A stretch of DNA of 64,000 nt from Globodera rostochiensis. Taxonomy: Eukaryota; Nematoda; Chromadorea; Rhabditida; Heteroderidae. Under the pieces are notes generated by a model. The model saw only the letters and a program-made list of their open reading frames with translations. It was not told where the DNA came from and searched no databases. Positions 1 to 11,872 of the stretch are shown piece by piece. The position numbers and the translations under genes were made by a program. The DNA lies in the NCBI GenBank assembly GCA_018350325.1, contig JAEVLN010000029.1, positions 186,001 to 250,000 on the forward strand, given 5' to 3'. Each line of letters begins with the position of its first letter. The stretch's first letter is position 1.

Positions 1-1043
1 AAATTATTAAATTTTTTTATGAGAATTATAAACTGATAAGATTGCAATAATTTAATAATTAAAACTTTTGATTGGTGCATTGAGAAGGTTAGCGAAAACA
101 AAATGATATTATAAAAAAATAGAAATTAAACATATATCCACTGAATACGCTAAACATCCAGTAATAAAAATATTATTTAAAAAAAGAATTTATTTTTAAG
201 ACTGTTAAATAATAAACAAAATGTTAACTTTAAAAGCATAATATATAGTTACAGCTACAGAGCTACGGCCACTCAAGTGAAAATCTAATTACAAAACAGC
301 AAATTTCGAAATCAATATTTTTCACTGTGTGAACAAAAGACAGTAGAATTTGCGCGTTACACAATGTAGGTTAGGCATTTAAAAAAATATATTAAAAAAG
401 TCTTTTGAATTAACACATTAAAAAGTGCTAAAACAAAACAAAAAATAGGGAAAGTTCCGATTAACTCGCACATGGTAACAGCCTTAAGCATGTGTCATGG
501 AGGATTAGACAAAAATGACTCCATTTAAAATTTAATTTAAAAATATAGAATGCTTACATTTTAATTCAGAAGCTAAAGTAAAATAAATAGAAACTATTAA
601 TTAATTATATATTATATTATTCAAAAGTATGATGTTGTAAATTTGCATGTATCAATAAATGCTAATAAAAATAAATAAATTAAAAAAAGTATTTTATGTA
701 ACAAACTAAAAAAAGTTTTGTTATATAAACGACACTTTGTATAGGAAGTGGCGGAATGTGAATTATTTTACAAATATTTAAAACAAAGTTTATAATTTAC
801 TACCAACAATCTTCAAAAAAAGTAAGGATGGCGTTGGAAATCAGCCAAACCGATGACAAATAAAAGATAATGTTTAAATGATATTATCGAATCAAAAATA
901 AAATTATGTGAAATGATTTTATCGTATCAACAAATAAAATTGTGTTACAATTACCAAAATTTTATCGATAGTTGCAGTTTCGATTAATTCGTTCTTCTTT
1001 CGAGCTGAACCGATTAAGGCGAGATGTCCATCGCGAGTTAAAT
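1..1043. other. AT-rich DNA, no feature recognised
   Basis: Low-complexity A/T-rich sequence with no open frame of note, no GC-rich island and no repeat that I could define. Confidence 0.5.
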
Positions 1044-1416
1044 GTTCAAAATATTGTTGTCACCCCGACCCCGTTCCCGACCACGCAAATTTAGGCCTTT
1101 TTCGGGGTTTTCCCCGACCCCGACACTTCTAACCCAGAAAAACCCCGACCCCGAACCCCATCCCCGACTCGGGGTCGGGTCAGCATACACCCCTAAAGAT
1201 GGCATCATTGAGTGACAAAATTCATTTTTTCTGTGGGCTTGACTGTGGTGGACGCGTCTTTTTGTCAATAAATTTAAATAATTTTCAACGCAAATATAAG
1301 ATTTTTTGGAAAAAATTCGCTTTATCTTCGGAATTTTGCTGCAATTTTTCTTAACAAAGATTGTCAATTTTGGTTGCAAATCTCTCAAAAATTGAGTAAA
1401 AAATTCAAATTTTTCT

Positions 1417-1440
1417 CGGCGGCGCCTATCGGCACCGCCG
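1417..1440. repeat. Dispersed GC-rich hairpin module, copy 1
   Basis: CGGCGGCGCC, loop TATC, then GGCACCGCCG: a 10-bp stem with one mismatch. It is preceded by the AT-rich flank TTGGTTGCAAATC and an AAGTAAAAAATTC-like stretch. Related copies lie at about 6609-6632, 18884-18909 and 61749-61770, each inside other transposon-like sequence. Confidence 0.7.
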
Positions 1441-1717
1441 ACCCCCCCCCCCCACTCATGAATAAAAATTCCTAAAAAACTCGTCAGACAAATTGAAAAT
1501 TATTTTCAAAACTTGAATTTTCCGGGCATTTTTGGGTCAGGAATTCCGGTTTTCGGACAGCTGTTTGGGATCCGGTTACCACTGATGCGCTTCCTTCTCT
1601 TCAAAATAAGAACAAATTTATCGGCTATGATGTCAATAAATAGACCCCGACACCGACAGTCCCGCCCCCGAAAACCCCCGACCCCGCAATTCTCAACCCC
1701 GCACGCGGAGTGACAAC

Positions 1718-1912
1718 TAGAGACCGGAAACTTGGACCCAAAACCCAAAACCCAAAACCCAAAAATTTTTTGGTCATTATTTGGGTTTTGGTTTTTTTTT
1801 GGGTTTTGCTCCCATCTGACCCAAAACCCAAAACCCAAAAATTTTTTGGTCCAATTTTTTGTACAAAAAACCCAAAAAATTTTTGGGTTTTGGGTTTTGG
1901 GTCCGGACTCTA
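1718..1912. mobile_element. hAT MITE nested in the right end of the 1052-1924 element
   Basis: A 195-bp near-palindrome begins TAGAGACCGGA and ends TCCGGACTCTA. It is flanked by perfect 8-bp repeats GTGACAAC at 1710-1717 and 1913-1920. The interior is repeated ACCCAAA/GGGTTTT motifs. The duplicated target is itself part of the terminal repeat of the outer element, which orders the two insertions in time. It has no coding capacity. Confidence 0.85.
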
Positions 1913-1932
1913 GTGACAACCCTAGTTCAAAA

Positions 1933-2608
1933 AATAAAATTGACTAAAATTTATTTTGCCTTGCAAAGGTTGCAGTAAAGTAAAAATCCAAAACAACTCG
2001 AGAAAAACTCCGGCAATAAACTAAATTATTCCTTATGAACTAGGTCATCAATTAATTGGAAGGAGCCTACTAAAAAAGATATAAGTCCAGTCTCCAAATG
2101 TCGGGCAGCCATTACCATTAATTTCTAATTGAATGCATCAAAATTTTAAATATTTTTAAGTCATAAAATTGTCGTAAAATAAATAATTTGAAAGAGAAGA
2201 AAATTTAAAAATTCTAAAAAATTTACTGAAAATCAAAATACTAAAAGCAAACCCAATTTACGGTATCATTAACGACTTTGTATTTTTAGGTTTAATAAAT
2301 AAATAAAAATTTACAAAAAAAAACACATTGATAAATGGGAAAGGATATTGGGGCGCGTATTTAAAGTTAAAAGCAACGACATGCACACAAAAATAATAGT
2401 GCTTATTAGTTGAAATCTAGATTTAAAAGTTAGGAAAAAACGTCAGCTGCGGGCTCCAAATGAAAATAACAATTTCAACACATAAAAGTCCTCATACTGC
2501 TTAAAAGGTCAATTAAATTAATGTTATAAACTAGTGGAGTGCTGTACAACGCTATTTTGTGTGCTGGTAAAGCGTTAACGCGCTTATCGAGCTTCGCTAC
2601 CTAGGTCG
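1933..2608. other. AT-rich DNA, no feature recognised
   Basis: No gene-like island or definable repeat is seen between the hAT element and the minisatellite. Confidence 0.4.
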
Positions 2609-3075
2609 GGGTTCGGGGTGTGCAGTTGGGAGTGAAGCCAGGTACAACGGTTTGGAATGCAGGGGATGGCAGTTTAGAACCGTTGATTTGGCCAGGTACA
2701 ACGTTTTGGGGTTCGGAGATGGCAGTTTGAACTGATGATTGAGCCAAAAAAGAGGCCAGGTACAACGGTTCGGGGTGCGGGAATGGCGTTTGAATTGATG
2801 ATTGAGCCAAAAAAGAGGCCAGGTACAATGGTTCGGGGTGCGCGGATGGCACAGGTACAACGATTCGGGCTGCGGGGATGGCGTTTGAATTGATGATTGA
2901 GCCAAAAAAGAGGCCAGGTACAATGGTTCGGGGTGCGCGGATGGCACAGGTACAACGATTCGGGCTGCGGGGATGGCGTTTGAATTGATGATTGAGCCAA
3001 AAAAGAGGCCAGGTACAAGGGCTTGGGGTGCGCGAATTCAATTTGGAACCGTTGATTGTGCCAGGTACAACATTT
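2609..3075. repeat. Minisatellite, 63-bp unit with 95-bp higher-order form
   Basis: Repeats of a unit containing CCAGGTACAACG, GTTCGGGGTGCG, GAATTGATGATTGAGCC and AAAAAAGAGG. The AGAGGCC landmark recurs at 2757, 2820, 2915 and 3010, giving spacings of 63, 95 and 95 bp. The 95-bp form is the 63-bp unit plus a 32-bp internal duplication of the ACAGGTACAACG part. The three minus-strand open frames here are repeat shadows. Confidence 0.85.
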
Positions 3076-3856
3076 GAGAAGAAATTTGTTACAATACCTC
3101 ACCTTCAATATATGTTTGCCAATTATTTCAACAAATCGTTAAGCTGATCAAAAAACTGATTCAAATTCGTTGAGCCCCTCCCCCCTCTTAATAATTTTCC
3201 AAAACAATAATTCTATGGGGTGCAAGTACTCAAGGGAACATAAGACTTTCACAGTTATCTCTCTTTTCCTCTAATGGTCTACCCAAAATCTCTCAAATTT
3301 GCACTCTATTTCTTCGCATTTATTTTCTCTATTTTTATTCACATTTTGAGGCACTTTTTCGATGTTTAACTTTGTTTAACCAAAAAACAAAGTTCAAATT
3401 CGTGTTCAGCGTATTAAATTTAGTCGAAATAAATTCATTTCAATGAAATTTGGAAAATAAAATATTTTCTAATAGAGAAAAAAAATTAGCTATTTAAGTA
3501 ATGAATTGGTTTTTGAAAATCTCTATTCAAAAAATTTTATGAATTTTTTTGTGAAAAATTCATTTTTTTCGAAAAATTTATCTTAACTTTTTGGATTTTT
3601 AACCTTTCGTAAAACTAAAATACTAATAAAATAGCGCCGATTTTTCTGCATTTTATCATATTAAACTTATTATGATAGCTCAACTTTGAAAAAAGTTATG
3701 AATTTTAATAACATTCACCCAATTTTGGTGACCAAAAAATTTCAATCCAAACAACCCACAAAAATATTTTTAAAAACTCGGGAATGATTTATTAGAATTT
3801 TAGAAATTGTTTCCACTACCGTACATATCAAAAGAAAGTCGGAAAAAATGATTTAA
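3076..3856. other. AT-rich DNA, no feature recognised
   Basis: No gene or defined repeat seen. A short C-rich stretch near 3176 is the only compositional break. Confidence 0.4.
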
Positions 3857-3930
3857 GCCAAGCGGATTTGAACCCCCACCCGACCCCCCCACAGCCCACC
3901 ACTAACCATTCAGCCACCGATGCACTTGGC
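3857..3930 (-). pseudogene. tRNA-like relic or tRNA-derived SINE head
   Basis: On the minus strand the 74-nt segment contains a good A box (TGGCTGAATGGTTAG) and a perfect B box (GGTTCAAATCC). Its ends can pair (GCCAAG with CTTGGC). The length fits a tRNA, but the T stem does not pair cleanly, the middle is an abnormal G-rich run, and no credible anticodon stem forms. A decayed tRNA or a tRNA-derived SINE promoter is more likely than a functional tRNA gene. Confidence 0.4.
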
Positions 3931-6043
3931 TGGCAAAAAGCACTTTTCGGAATTTTCAGACAAAATAAACACCAATCGATAGCTCTTCAAAAGTTGAGGT
4001 TTGAAAGTATTTTTTATTTTTTTTTAAATCCACTCCAAAAAAAGTTAATGACAAAAAACCGAAAAACCTTCTAGGGGGCCTAGCTCGAAAATTTCAAAAA
4101 ATTTTCGCACCAACTAAATACCATTCGACGCAGTTTGAAAAGCTCCACAATAATGCAAAACTGGCTAAGCATAGAGGCGAGCTTTTTGATTTCCAAGTTT
4201 AATTATTTTGGACCAATTTTCCTAACAAATATCGTTAAATCTAACATTTCCCGACTAACAACGTTTTTATATTTTTAATATTTTTTTACTTTTAGGCTTT
4301 TTTTAATAAACAAAAAAACCGGATATTTATTCTTAAAGTTAAATTAATATAAACATAAATTATTAATAAGAAAAAAGGAAAGAATAATTAATAAAATTGT
4401 GAAGGTATACTGTCCCGTGCAACACTAGATCAAAGTTAATGGGCTTACTGCTTTGCATTTGGCAGCTTGTGTTAAAAAAATATTAACAAATTTTGAACAT
4501 TAAATTTTGTAAGTTAATAGGTTTAAATTCCCAAGATCTAATGATTTTAACTAAAAATCATAGAAAAAAATTATTTAATAAATAAATAACAAGTCATCGA
4601 AATATTTAAATAATTAAAATTACATTTGCCAGTAAATTGAAAGATTCAAATTATGTCGCATATAGTCCGAGGAAAAATCCGCTTTGAAAAATCGCCAATC
4701 AATTTACTTAATTTCGATCGCAGATCTAAATTCAATAAGAAATAAACTAAGCCCAAATTTATATTGAAAAAACCTTTATTTACAAAAATTTAAATAAAAA
4801 ATATTTAATAGATAAAAATTAAAAATATTAATATATTCCAACTACTCCTATTAATCAATTTTATATATTAAAAACCAAAATAAAAATTTTGTGGAAAAGT
4901 TGGGTCATTTAATCATCTTTCCAAAGAATTCCAAAACCCCGAAATTTAATAAATATTCAGCCGCAAACTCAACTATTTTCCAACCCTCGGCAAGAAGACT
5001 CCAAAGAAACTCTTCAATGTCAATAAATTTTATTAATAAATATAAAACTCGCGTGGAAGAAGCATCTGCAATAAGAATTCTTATTTATGCGGCCGAAAGC
5101 TATTGTCGTTGAACAATTAAGTTTTTGTTGATATTGAAAGTAATTTAATTAAAGATTAAAGAAAGTTACAATAAAAATTCAAGAAATGTGACAAAAACCT
5201 TTGCTTAAAACTAATATTTCCGCACAAAAAAGATGAGCTGAATAACACATATAATAATGCAAAATAAAGAAATAATTATTCTTCCGAAACTGAATATGTA
5301 AATAAAAGAAATGCAAAAAAAGAATTTGAATAACAGAACTCCAAAAGGTTAAAAGCCGGCCATTTGCCCTTTACCAACAATACTACTATCAAATACGTTG
5401 AGAAAATAATTAATAGTTATTGAGAATATATTAAATATCAAATATAATAAATTTTAAATATATTTAAACGACTGTGCACGCAAGCTAAATAAAAGTAAGA
5501 AAAAGTTGCATCCGCTGATAGAACAACAACAGACCATTTTAAACCTTGTTCTCAAATGATCGACCATCGAGCAGTGGTCATACACGTTGAGAAAAAGTAA
5601 AACAATTAGATAATTTTTTTAAAAGCTTTTGAAAGAATAAACAAATTATGCGACCACAAGATTATTATACTTCAAAAAAACATAAAATATTCAAAAGTCA
5701 GTTGAGCGACTTAAAAGTCATAATTACAAAAGATGTGTTTAATGAAAAATTGCATTCTATTGATTTTAGCAACATAAGAATACGTTATCAATTAATTTAA
5801 AAATGCAAAGGTAAAAGAAAGTGAGCAGAGCGCTATGCATAGACACATGTTCTTTAAAACACTTAAACGCCTTTCAAATAAAAAAATGAAGAAGCAGTAT
5901 GTCAAATGGATTTTTAACAAAAAAATATTATATAATAAAATTGATATTACATTTTATACGAATTAATTAAAAATAGACTCTGCTATTTGGATAAAAATTG
6001 TGCATTGAGCAAAATACTAAAATGAAGACGGATTCGAGACAAA
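3931..6043. other. AT-rich DNA, no feature recognised
   Basis: Mostly A/T-rich, with two short open frames (3868-4074 and 4891-5112) that have no recognisable domain and composition like the surroundings. A segment near 4213-4255 (CCTAACAAATATCGTTAAA) resembles the flank of the dispersed repeat seen again near 61715. Confidence 0.35.
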
Positions 6044-6051
6044 CTGGTGCC

Positions 6052-6947
6052 CAGGGGTGGGTCAAATTTCGATTTCGATAATTTCGATGTTTTTCTTTCG
6101 TTTCGATTTCGAAAATCGAAAGACGTATTCTTCGAAATTTTTTCGAAAGAGAAATGGTATCAAAGAAATTTTGTAATTTTTTGAGACACATTACCAAAAA
6201 ACAACTGATTGTTGTCTTAGTGGTCTGTGTTCCCGTCACCAAAAATCCGTTGGAGGTTCAAACCCCTTCCATGTCATTAACATTTTCTTTTACCCTTTAC
6301 ACTAAATTTTGCCAAAAATCATTTGAAAAGAACGACCGGAAAATTGGGGTACACCAATCTTTTAAAATTGAAATGTCCTATTTTTATTATCCTTTAACGA
6401 ATTTTGAATGCTTTTACGCATAAAATGACCTGTTTTTGTTTAGTTTTAGCCAGGGTTGTGATATCTGCGGATTTTTCCTTCTTTTGTGGTTTTTTGGAAG
6501 GACAATGAGGCAAAATTTTCAATTTTTTAATGCAAAAAAGCATCACATTCGTTCCAATTTTGGTTGCAAATCGCTTAACAAATTAAGTAGAAAATTCAAA
6601 ATGTTTCCCGGCGGCGCCTATCGGCACCGCCGGACCGCACCTCCCTTTTTCCCAAAAATTTTTGAAAAATCCCGCGCAAAAAATTGTGTAAAATTGCTAA
6701 AAAAAAGTCAATATAAACCGAACCGTAATTATTGTTTTTACTAATTTTTTGAAAATTCAAGGATATAATGATGTCGAGTTAATGATGGGCAAACAAATTT
6801 TTTTTTTAAAAGATATATTTGTTCCACTTTCGAAGGGTCTCTTTCGTTTCGATTTCGATAATTTCGAGGTTTTTCTTTCGGTTTTCTCACGAAAATCGAA
6901 ATAAAAAAATTTCGATTTAGAAAAATTTCTCTTTTGGCCCACCCCTG
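6052..6947. mobile_element. hAT MITE with perfect 8-bp target duplication
   Basis: The ends are CAGGGGTGGGTCAAA and TTTGGCCCACCCCTG (inverted), flanked by CTGGTGCC at 6044-6051 and 6948-6955. Sub-terminal arrays of TTTCGATTTCGAAA-type motifs occur at both ends. There is no transposase frame. The interior carries the GC-rich hairpin at 6609-6632 and a stretch near 6200-6270 with A-box-like and B-box-like sequence (GGTTCAAACCC). The predicted small proteins inside it are artefacts of the repeat. Confidence 0.85.
6609..6632. repeat. Dispersed GC-rich hairpin module, copy 2
   Basis: CGGCGGCGCC-TATC-GGCACCGCCG, identical in the core to the copy at 1417-1440. It follows the same TTGGTTGCAAATC and TTAACAAATTAAGTA flank and lies inside a hAT MITE with different terminal repeats. 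Confidence 0.7.
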
Positions 6948-7102
6948 CTGGTGCCGTTAGAAGGGGGTAACACCAGAAACTTAAAATTAATTTAGATATT
7001 ATAATTTAATTGGAATAAAAATATTTTTTACATACAATATATTTATTTATATAACAAAAACAGTGTTATCGCCCTTCGTTTACGGATAAAACGGGGGTAT
7101 AA

Positions 7103-7267
7103 TACCATTATTTGACACAATTCGGTTCGTTATCCTCCACCAAAAATTATTGGAAAAATACCCAGGTGAACAATTCGTTACACGTGTTCAAAGGTGAAGA
7201 ATGCGGAAGTGAATCATTGAATGAAGGCCAATTTCCGTCTGTCGACGAAAATATAGAGGCACGATGA
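7103..7267 (+). CDS. Unidentified exon-like open frame (54 codons)
   Basis: The frame opens after TAA at 7100-7102 and closes at TGA 7265-7267. The translation includes YWKNTQVNNSLHVFKGEECG and then an acidic stretch with FPSVDENIEAR. It is unusually rich in E, S and G codons for this AT-rich background, and the antisense strand is interrupted. I do not recognise the protein. No clear acceptor is visible upstream. It could be a terminal exon, a gene relic or chance. Confidence 0.3.
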   Translation, partial: YHYLTQFGSLSSTKNYWKNTQVNNSLHVFKGEECGSESLNEGQFPSVDENIEAR

Positions 7268-7381
7268 CAAATAATGTAAGAAATTTTTAAAAGATTGCAT
7301 GAGGGAACTTCGAGGAGTATACCCATAAATGAAATAAATTATTCATAATTTAAATAACAACATTTATACATCTATCATTAT

Positions 7382-7450
7382 GTAGCAGCACGGACGTTGC
7401 GCATGCGCTCTTCCCGCTCAGCAACGTAGGCGAGGGAGCGGGCTTCTAAA
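7382..7450 (-). CDS. Possible terminal exon of an unidentified minus-strand gene
   Basis: A GC-rich island in an AT-rich background. On the minus strand a TGTTTAG acceptor-like site is followed by an open frame encoding ARSLAYVAEREERMRNVRAA and one more residue (T) before TAA at 7384-7382. The high E/R content suggests a helical C-terminus. The plus strand is also open (ending GEGAGF), so strand assignment rests on composition. No family was recognised. Confidence 0.3.
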
Positions 7451-8144
7451 CAGCATCTTGAATTACAGTTCATTATTTAAGCTTATTAATAATTGATATA
7501 ATGTTTAGGTTAAAAACACTACAAAAAAATGCATCTTAATATTTATTAAACACAAATAACAATATTAATAAAGTAAACTAATCAATGTTTAAATAAATCA
7601 AAAATTTGTTGAATAAAAATCTTTCGAGGACTACATTGGATACTGCGACTGCTGCCATACATTTACATCTTTATTTCGTCATTTTTTGCCTTCGTAAAAT
7701 GACAGATCGATAAATTTATATGGCATGCAATTTTTGGCAAATACACATTCCCATCAATTAAATTTACAAAAACAAAATATAATGGTTAGTAAAAAAAAAA
7801 TAGATTATATATTTATACCTGCAAAAAAAGAATATTTAAAAATTAAAAACTGTACGTGAAAAAATACCAAATTGAAAATTAAAAAAGAAATCGATATTGG
7901 GGTGATGGGCACTTTTAATCCAATATTAAATTTGTCTGTTTAACAAAATATTAATTACTGTTGTATTGCTGTTGCTGTTTTATATTAAATTTTTATTTTG
8001 AAATGATAAGTGATTTAAATTCACTAAATCTTTGTAATTTAAAAACAAATTACTATTTTTTTTGCCAATTAAAAATAATATTCCACATTATAAATTAGCA
8101 TTGATGCTATTAATAATGATTGTTAAATACAAATGACTTTTAAA
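7451..8144. other. AT-rich DNA, no feature recognised
   Basis: No gene-like island or definable repeat is seen in this interval. Confidence 0.4.
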
Positions 8145-8273
8145 CAGGTAACAAGTATCGAGCAATTCCCCGACGTCGTCCGCCCAGCTCCCGCCTGGCC
8201 CCATCCAGAGTCCCGACTACTCTCGGTGGTGCCGTTAACCCAACCATCTTTTCTTGTTCTCCGCCACCTAAAA
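8145..8273. other. GC-rich island, possible exon, strand uncertain
   Basis: About 130 bp of GC-rich sequence in AT-rich DNA. Plus strand: a good acceptor (TTTTAAACAG) precedes a frame ending at TAA near 8273. Minus strand: an acceptor (TTTATTTTAG) precedes a frame containing MVGLTAPPRVVGTLDGARRE, with no convincing donor. Both are open, so I cannot choose a strand. Confidence 0.3.
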
Positions 8274-9404
8274 TAAATTGCAGAAGAATATAGAATAAAA
8301 CGCTTTTTTCAAAACATATGACAACTAAAAATTTTAATACATCTCATGAGCACAACTCTAAAAATAAACTATTTGAATAAAACAAACGAAAGACTCAATA
8401 AAAATTTATACTTGCTATAATTAAACTTACAAAGAAGTAATTGGGATTTTAAAGCAAAAAGGTAAATTTAATTAAATTGAACATTTAACAATAGTAAATC
8501 TATCTTTTAATCTAAAAAATAATATTTAATTGAAGATAGATTCTTGGTTTATTTTTGTTTCGATAATATTTTAAATTTTCTTTTAGTTTAAGTTAAAATG
8601 TTTTTTATTATAAAGATTATTTATCATGTAATCTTTGAGACATCTGCGGGTGAATACCATACGAAAAAAATTGCTTTATAAACTTTAATAAACTTTTTTT
8701 TAAAATTTTGTTTTGTTGATTAGTAAATAATATTTAATAAATTTATTTTTTTCTTCCTCTAGGTAGCTTCGTGTTTTTGTAACTTTTTAAGGATCAAATT
8801 TCAATTTTTGGTTCTAAGCAAGTTTCTTAAGTTCGCATACTTTTTTACAATTTGAAAATACCTTAACAAAAGTTTTCGTCATAGTCTTTCAACATTTTCG
8901 AGCGGCCTCGGGTCTAGAAATTCCCATTCCGCAGCGCCACAATCAAATTCTTTGTAAATTTTTTAATGTAATTTTCTCATTTAATGCAAGTTCATTTTAT
9001 TTTTTAAATATTAAGATTTTATTTTTGATTATAATAATAATCCAACTGCGTTAATATCAAACAGATCTTTTTTGATGTTATTTTATTTTTAATAATTTAG
9101 TCATACTGGAGAAATAAATAGATATAATTAGCTTTACAATATTTAATAATGAATTTATTTATCAATAACAAATTTTAATTCTGCCATCCACATACCCCAA
9201 TGCCAAAATTCAAGGTTGTGCTTTATGATCCATTTTGGAGACATTGGCTTAGTAAATTTGCTTTTGTCGTTTCTATGTGTATCTCGCTCTTTGCAACGAC
9301 TGCTTTAAATTTATTTATTTTTATATTATTTTTAGCAAGCAAAGCTCAACGATTTTGTCCTTAGTTGTAAATTGCGCGTTTTATATTATGCAAATTTTAT
9401 GTTT
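8274..9404. other. AT-rich DNA with one small GC-rich patch
   Basis: No gene seen. The patch near 8885-8935 follows an ATTTGAAAATACCTTAACAAA stretch that resembles the downstream part of the 9.4-9.96 kb duplicated block. Confidence 0.35.
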
Positions 9405-9960
9405 TAAGGTTAATTGAGATTTGAAGATCACCAATTTTCTTTTTTGCAGGTGTATATTTTTGTTTGCATTTTTGTAGATGTTTATTTATATATGGACGTT
9501 GTTGCATTGTATTTTTGATTATAGCTTTGATACTTTGAATTTCTTTTTATATCAAAGAGGTTTATATATTTTTATATTGATTAATTTGGTTAATGTACGT
9601 AGGATAAAATATTATTAGTGCCTCTATGTTTTGCCTTTTAGTTATTGCTTTTTTATAAATTCGGTAATAAGTAAGTCTGATGTCCGAATACTTTTGCACG
9701 CCTTCCATTTTACAATCAGCTCTCGGCCAGATCCCTCCGCGCTGAGCCGAGAGGTTTCGAAACTCTCAGTCTCATAGTACCCAGCATCATGTGAAAAAGC
9801 ACAAAAATTACGCTTTTTTAATTTGAAAATACCTTATCAAACACTTTTGCATGTTAGTTCACTGAAGTGCGTCAACAAGCTTTTTATCACTCTTTGAGCG
9901 ACGACGGCTTAAATTGCAAATTGTTCCTTTCAACCACCGAAATGATTTACGTTTTTCTTT
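9405..9960. repeat. Segmental duplication block A1 (partner 22313-22850)
   Basis: Nearly collinear and highly similar to 22313-22850, including TTTGAAGATNACCAATTTTC, TATATATGGACGTTG and a GC-rich core at 9719-9790. The core is identical in both copies and contains an 8-bp inverted repeat CTCTCGGC...GCCGAGAG. On the minus strand the core is open (HDAGYYETESFETSRLSAEG). On the plus strand it follows an acceptor-like TTTACAATCAG. It may be a duplicated exon or a structured RNA. Confidence 0.7.
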
Positions 9961-11872
9961 TTGAACAAAATTTTCATGCATATATCGATTTACTCAAATA
10001 ATAATTTCTATTTTATTTATAGTATTAGTTTATTTATTTTATCTTTTATTTACTTGATCAGATCGGCAATATAAGAGTAGGTTTGTTAACATTAAAGATA
10101 GAGAAGATAATTGTAAAGTTTTAATTAAAGAGGCCAGAGGTTTATGCTGTCCTTTTTGTTGTTTCAACTGCATAATTTTAAAAAATAATAAAAGAAATCA
10201 AATACAGCAAATAGAATTATTTAATTTTTATCATTTTCAATTACCCGGAGTGTATGATTGTTTAAAGTAATAACGGCGATCAATATCATTTTAAATATAA
10301 TCAAACAAATAAATTCATTAAGCTCTAAGGAGCATTTAAATTCATGTAGGTAAGGAATCTCGAATGAACCCTTCGCAAACAAAACTTTTCGTCTCTTTTA
10401 TATCTTAGTCAACAAAAGCGCCGTGAAAAGTCAATGGAAAGTTTTCAAAAAAGATATTGCAATGGATCGCTTGGAATTAATTGTTTTATAAGTTATTGTC
10501 TATTTATTTAAATTTTTGTTTTAAATAAATTTAAAAATTTTTCGTGTTGCAGCACTATTTAAGGCAGCAAGCCCACTTGCGCATTTTCTTATGCGTCCAC
10601 GGCTTGCTTATGTGCCGTTGATCCCGTCATTCCACCTCAGTTTACACGCCCTCATCTTCTTCCTCCACCTCTGTCCTCGTCCACGTCCTCCCCAATCCAC
10701 ATCCTCCTCCCTCATCTCCCTCCTCATCTCCATTTTTATCGTTTTTTAATTAGCTATACGTTATTTTTTGCCGCTTTATTAACTAACCTGGCCTTCGTCT
10801 TCCTCATTCTCTTTCTCTCTGACCAATCGTACAGCTAATAAGTTTTGGGTTTTTTATTAAGATGATGGTGCATTTCTAGAATGAAGTTTTGAGGCCCAAT
10901 GGATCATTTTGGGTCTATGATGTTGTTGAGCATTCTTGTTGTAAGCCTTTAGATGGCACTTAAAATTTATCCCCTTTTTTTTACAGGTAACATTTTGCTT
11001 GGTTTTTGGGTTGTTTTGTGTGTGGTTTGCAAGTGTTTTGTGAGTTTGCGCACGTCGGGATCACCATTTTTCTTTAGTAAAAGTTTAGTGTTTAAACACA
11101 GAAATTTATTGATCAACTTCAATCACAAGGGAAATCCACGAAATAGGATTTTGATCAGTTGGATACCAAGGGATATCGGTACGATCAGAGTTGGTACGAT
11201 CTAGCATGAGTAGGAATCATTGGGGTATCCATAATGTTTTCGTCATCTTTATTAATTTCACGCTTTTCAACTCTATTATTTCGTTTTATTTAATTCATTC
11301 TTTTCGCCTTTTAATTCCTTTTATTTATCATTTTTGCTAAATTTTAGGTTTTTTTATAGTGAGTTTATTTTTGTGTTAAAATATTATCCCTTTCTTTTAT
11401 TTTAGTTATTTTAGTCTATGATGTTATTAATTTTCCTTGTTGTGAGCTGTTTAGAAGACCCTAAATAAAATGTCACCTTTTTTTCTTTTAGCAGCTAAAT
11501 TTTACTTGTTTTTTGGTTTGCTTCATTTAAGACTGAAGATTAACAAAAAAACGTTGCGTACATTGTCTGGGCCGTATCTTTTTCTTAGTTAATTGTTTTG
11601 TTAATATTTTTAAATGGATTTATTTAATTTATCTATTTTTAAGGTGCATTTTTAAAAATGTTGTTGGTTTATTTGATTTTTTCTTTAATCTTGACTTATT
11701 AAATTATGTAGTTATTTTGGATAATATTTTTATATTAATTTTAATCTCCCGTTGTGCAAGTAACGGACGCCAAGTTTGCATTAAAAGACTTAGGATACCT
11801 TTCATTAATTAAATGGTGTATTTTGGCATCGCCAAATAATTAATAAAATTTAATGAATACTTTTTTCTTTAC
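9961..11872. other. AT-rich DNA with fragments of the segmental duplication
   Basis: Stretches at about 10540-10600 (GTGTTGCAG followed by a GC-rich, then pyrimidine-rich, tract to 10735) and 11216-11530 have weaker partners at 23180 and 25150-25510. The ORF at 10953-11204 has no recognisable domain. No gene can be assigned. Confidence 0.4.

Larger units (their letters stand above)
1052..1924. mobile_element. hAT-type element with 8-bp target duplication, carrying a nested insertion
   Basis: The element is flanked by perfect 8-bp direct repeats GTTCAAAA at 1044-1051 and 1925-1932. Its ends are imperfect inverted repeats: TATTGTTGTCACC on the left and, read inward from the right, TAGGGTTGTCACT. 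An 8-bp duplication with short TIRs is the signature of the hAT superfamily. The interior has C-rich stretches (1058-1190, 1643-1712) and the dispersed GC-rich hairpin at 1417-1440, and shows no transposase. A second hAT MITE sits inside its right terminus, so this is the older insertion. The open frames across it are composition artefacts. Confidence 0.8.

Noticed and set aside
1417..1440. Helitron 3-prime end (GC-rich hairpin)
   Set aside because: No CTRR follows the hairpin, and the copies lie within elements bounded by TIRs and target duplications.
1506..1947. Overlapping ORFs of 66-137 codons on both strands
   Set aside because: They are translations of the nested hAT terminal repeats (ACCCAAA/GGGTTTT) and are not conserved proteins.
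9719..9790. tRNA gene (TTTCGAAA resembling a T loop)
   Set aside because: The flanking pairing does not give a 5-bp T stem with a 7-nt loop, and no A box, anticodon arm or acceptor stem fits.
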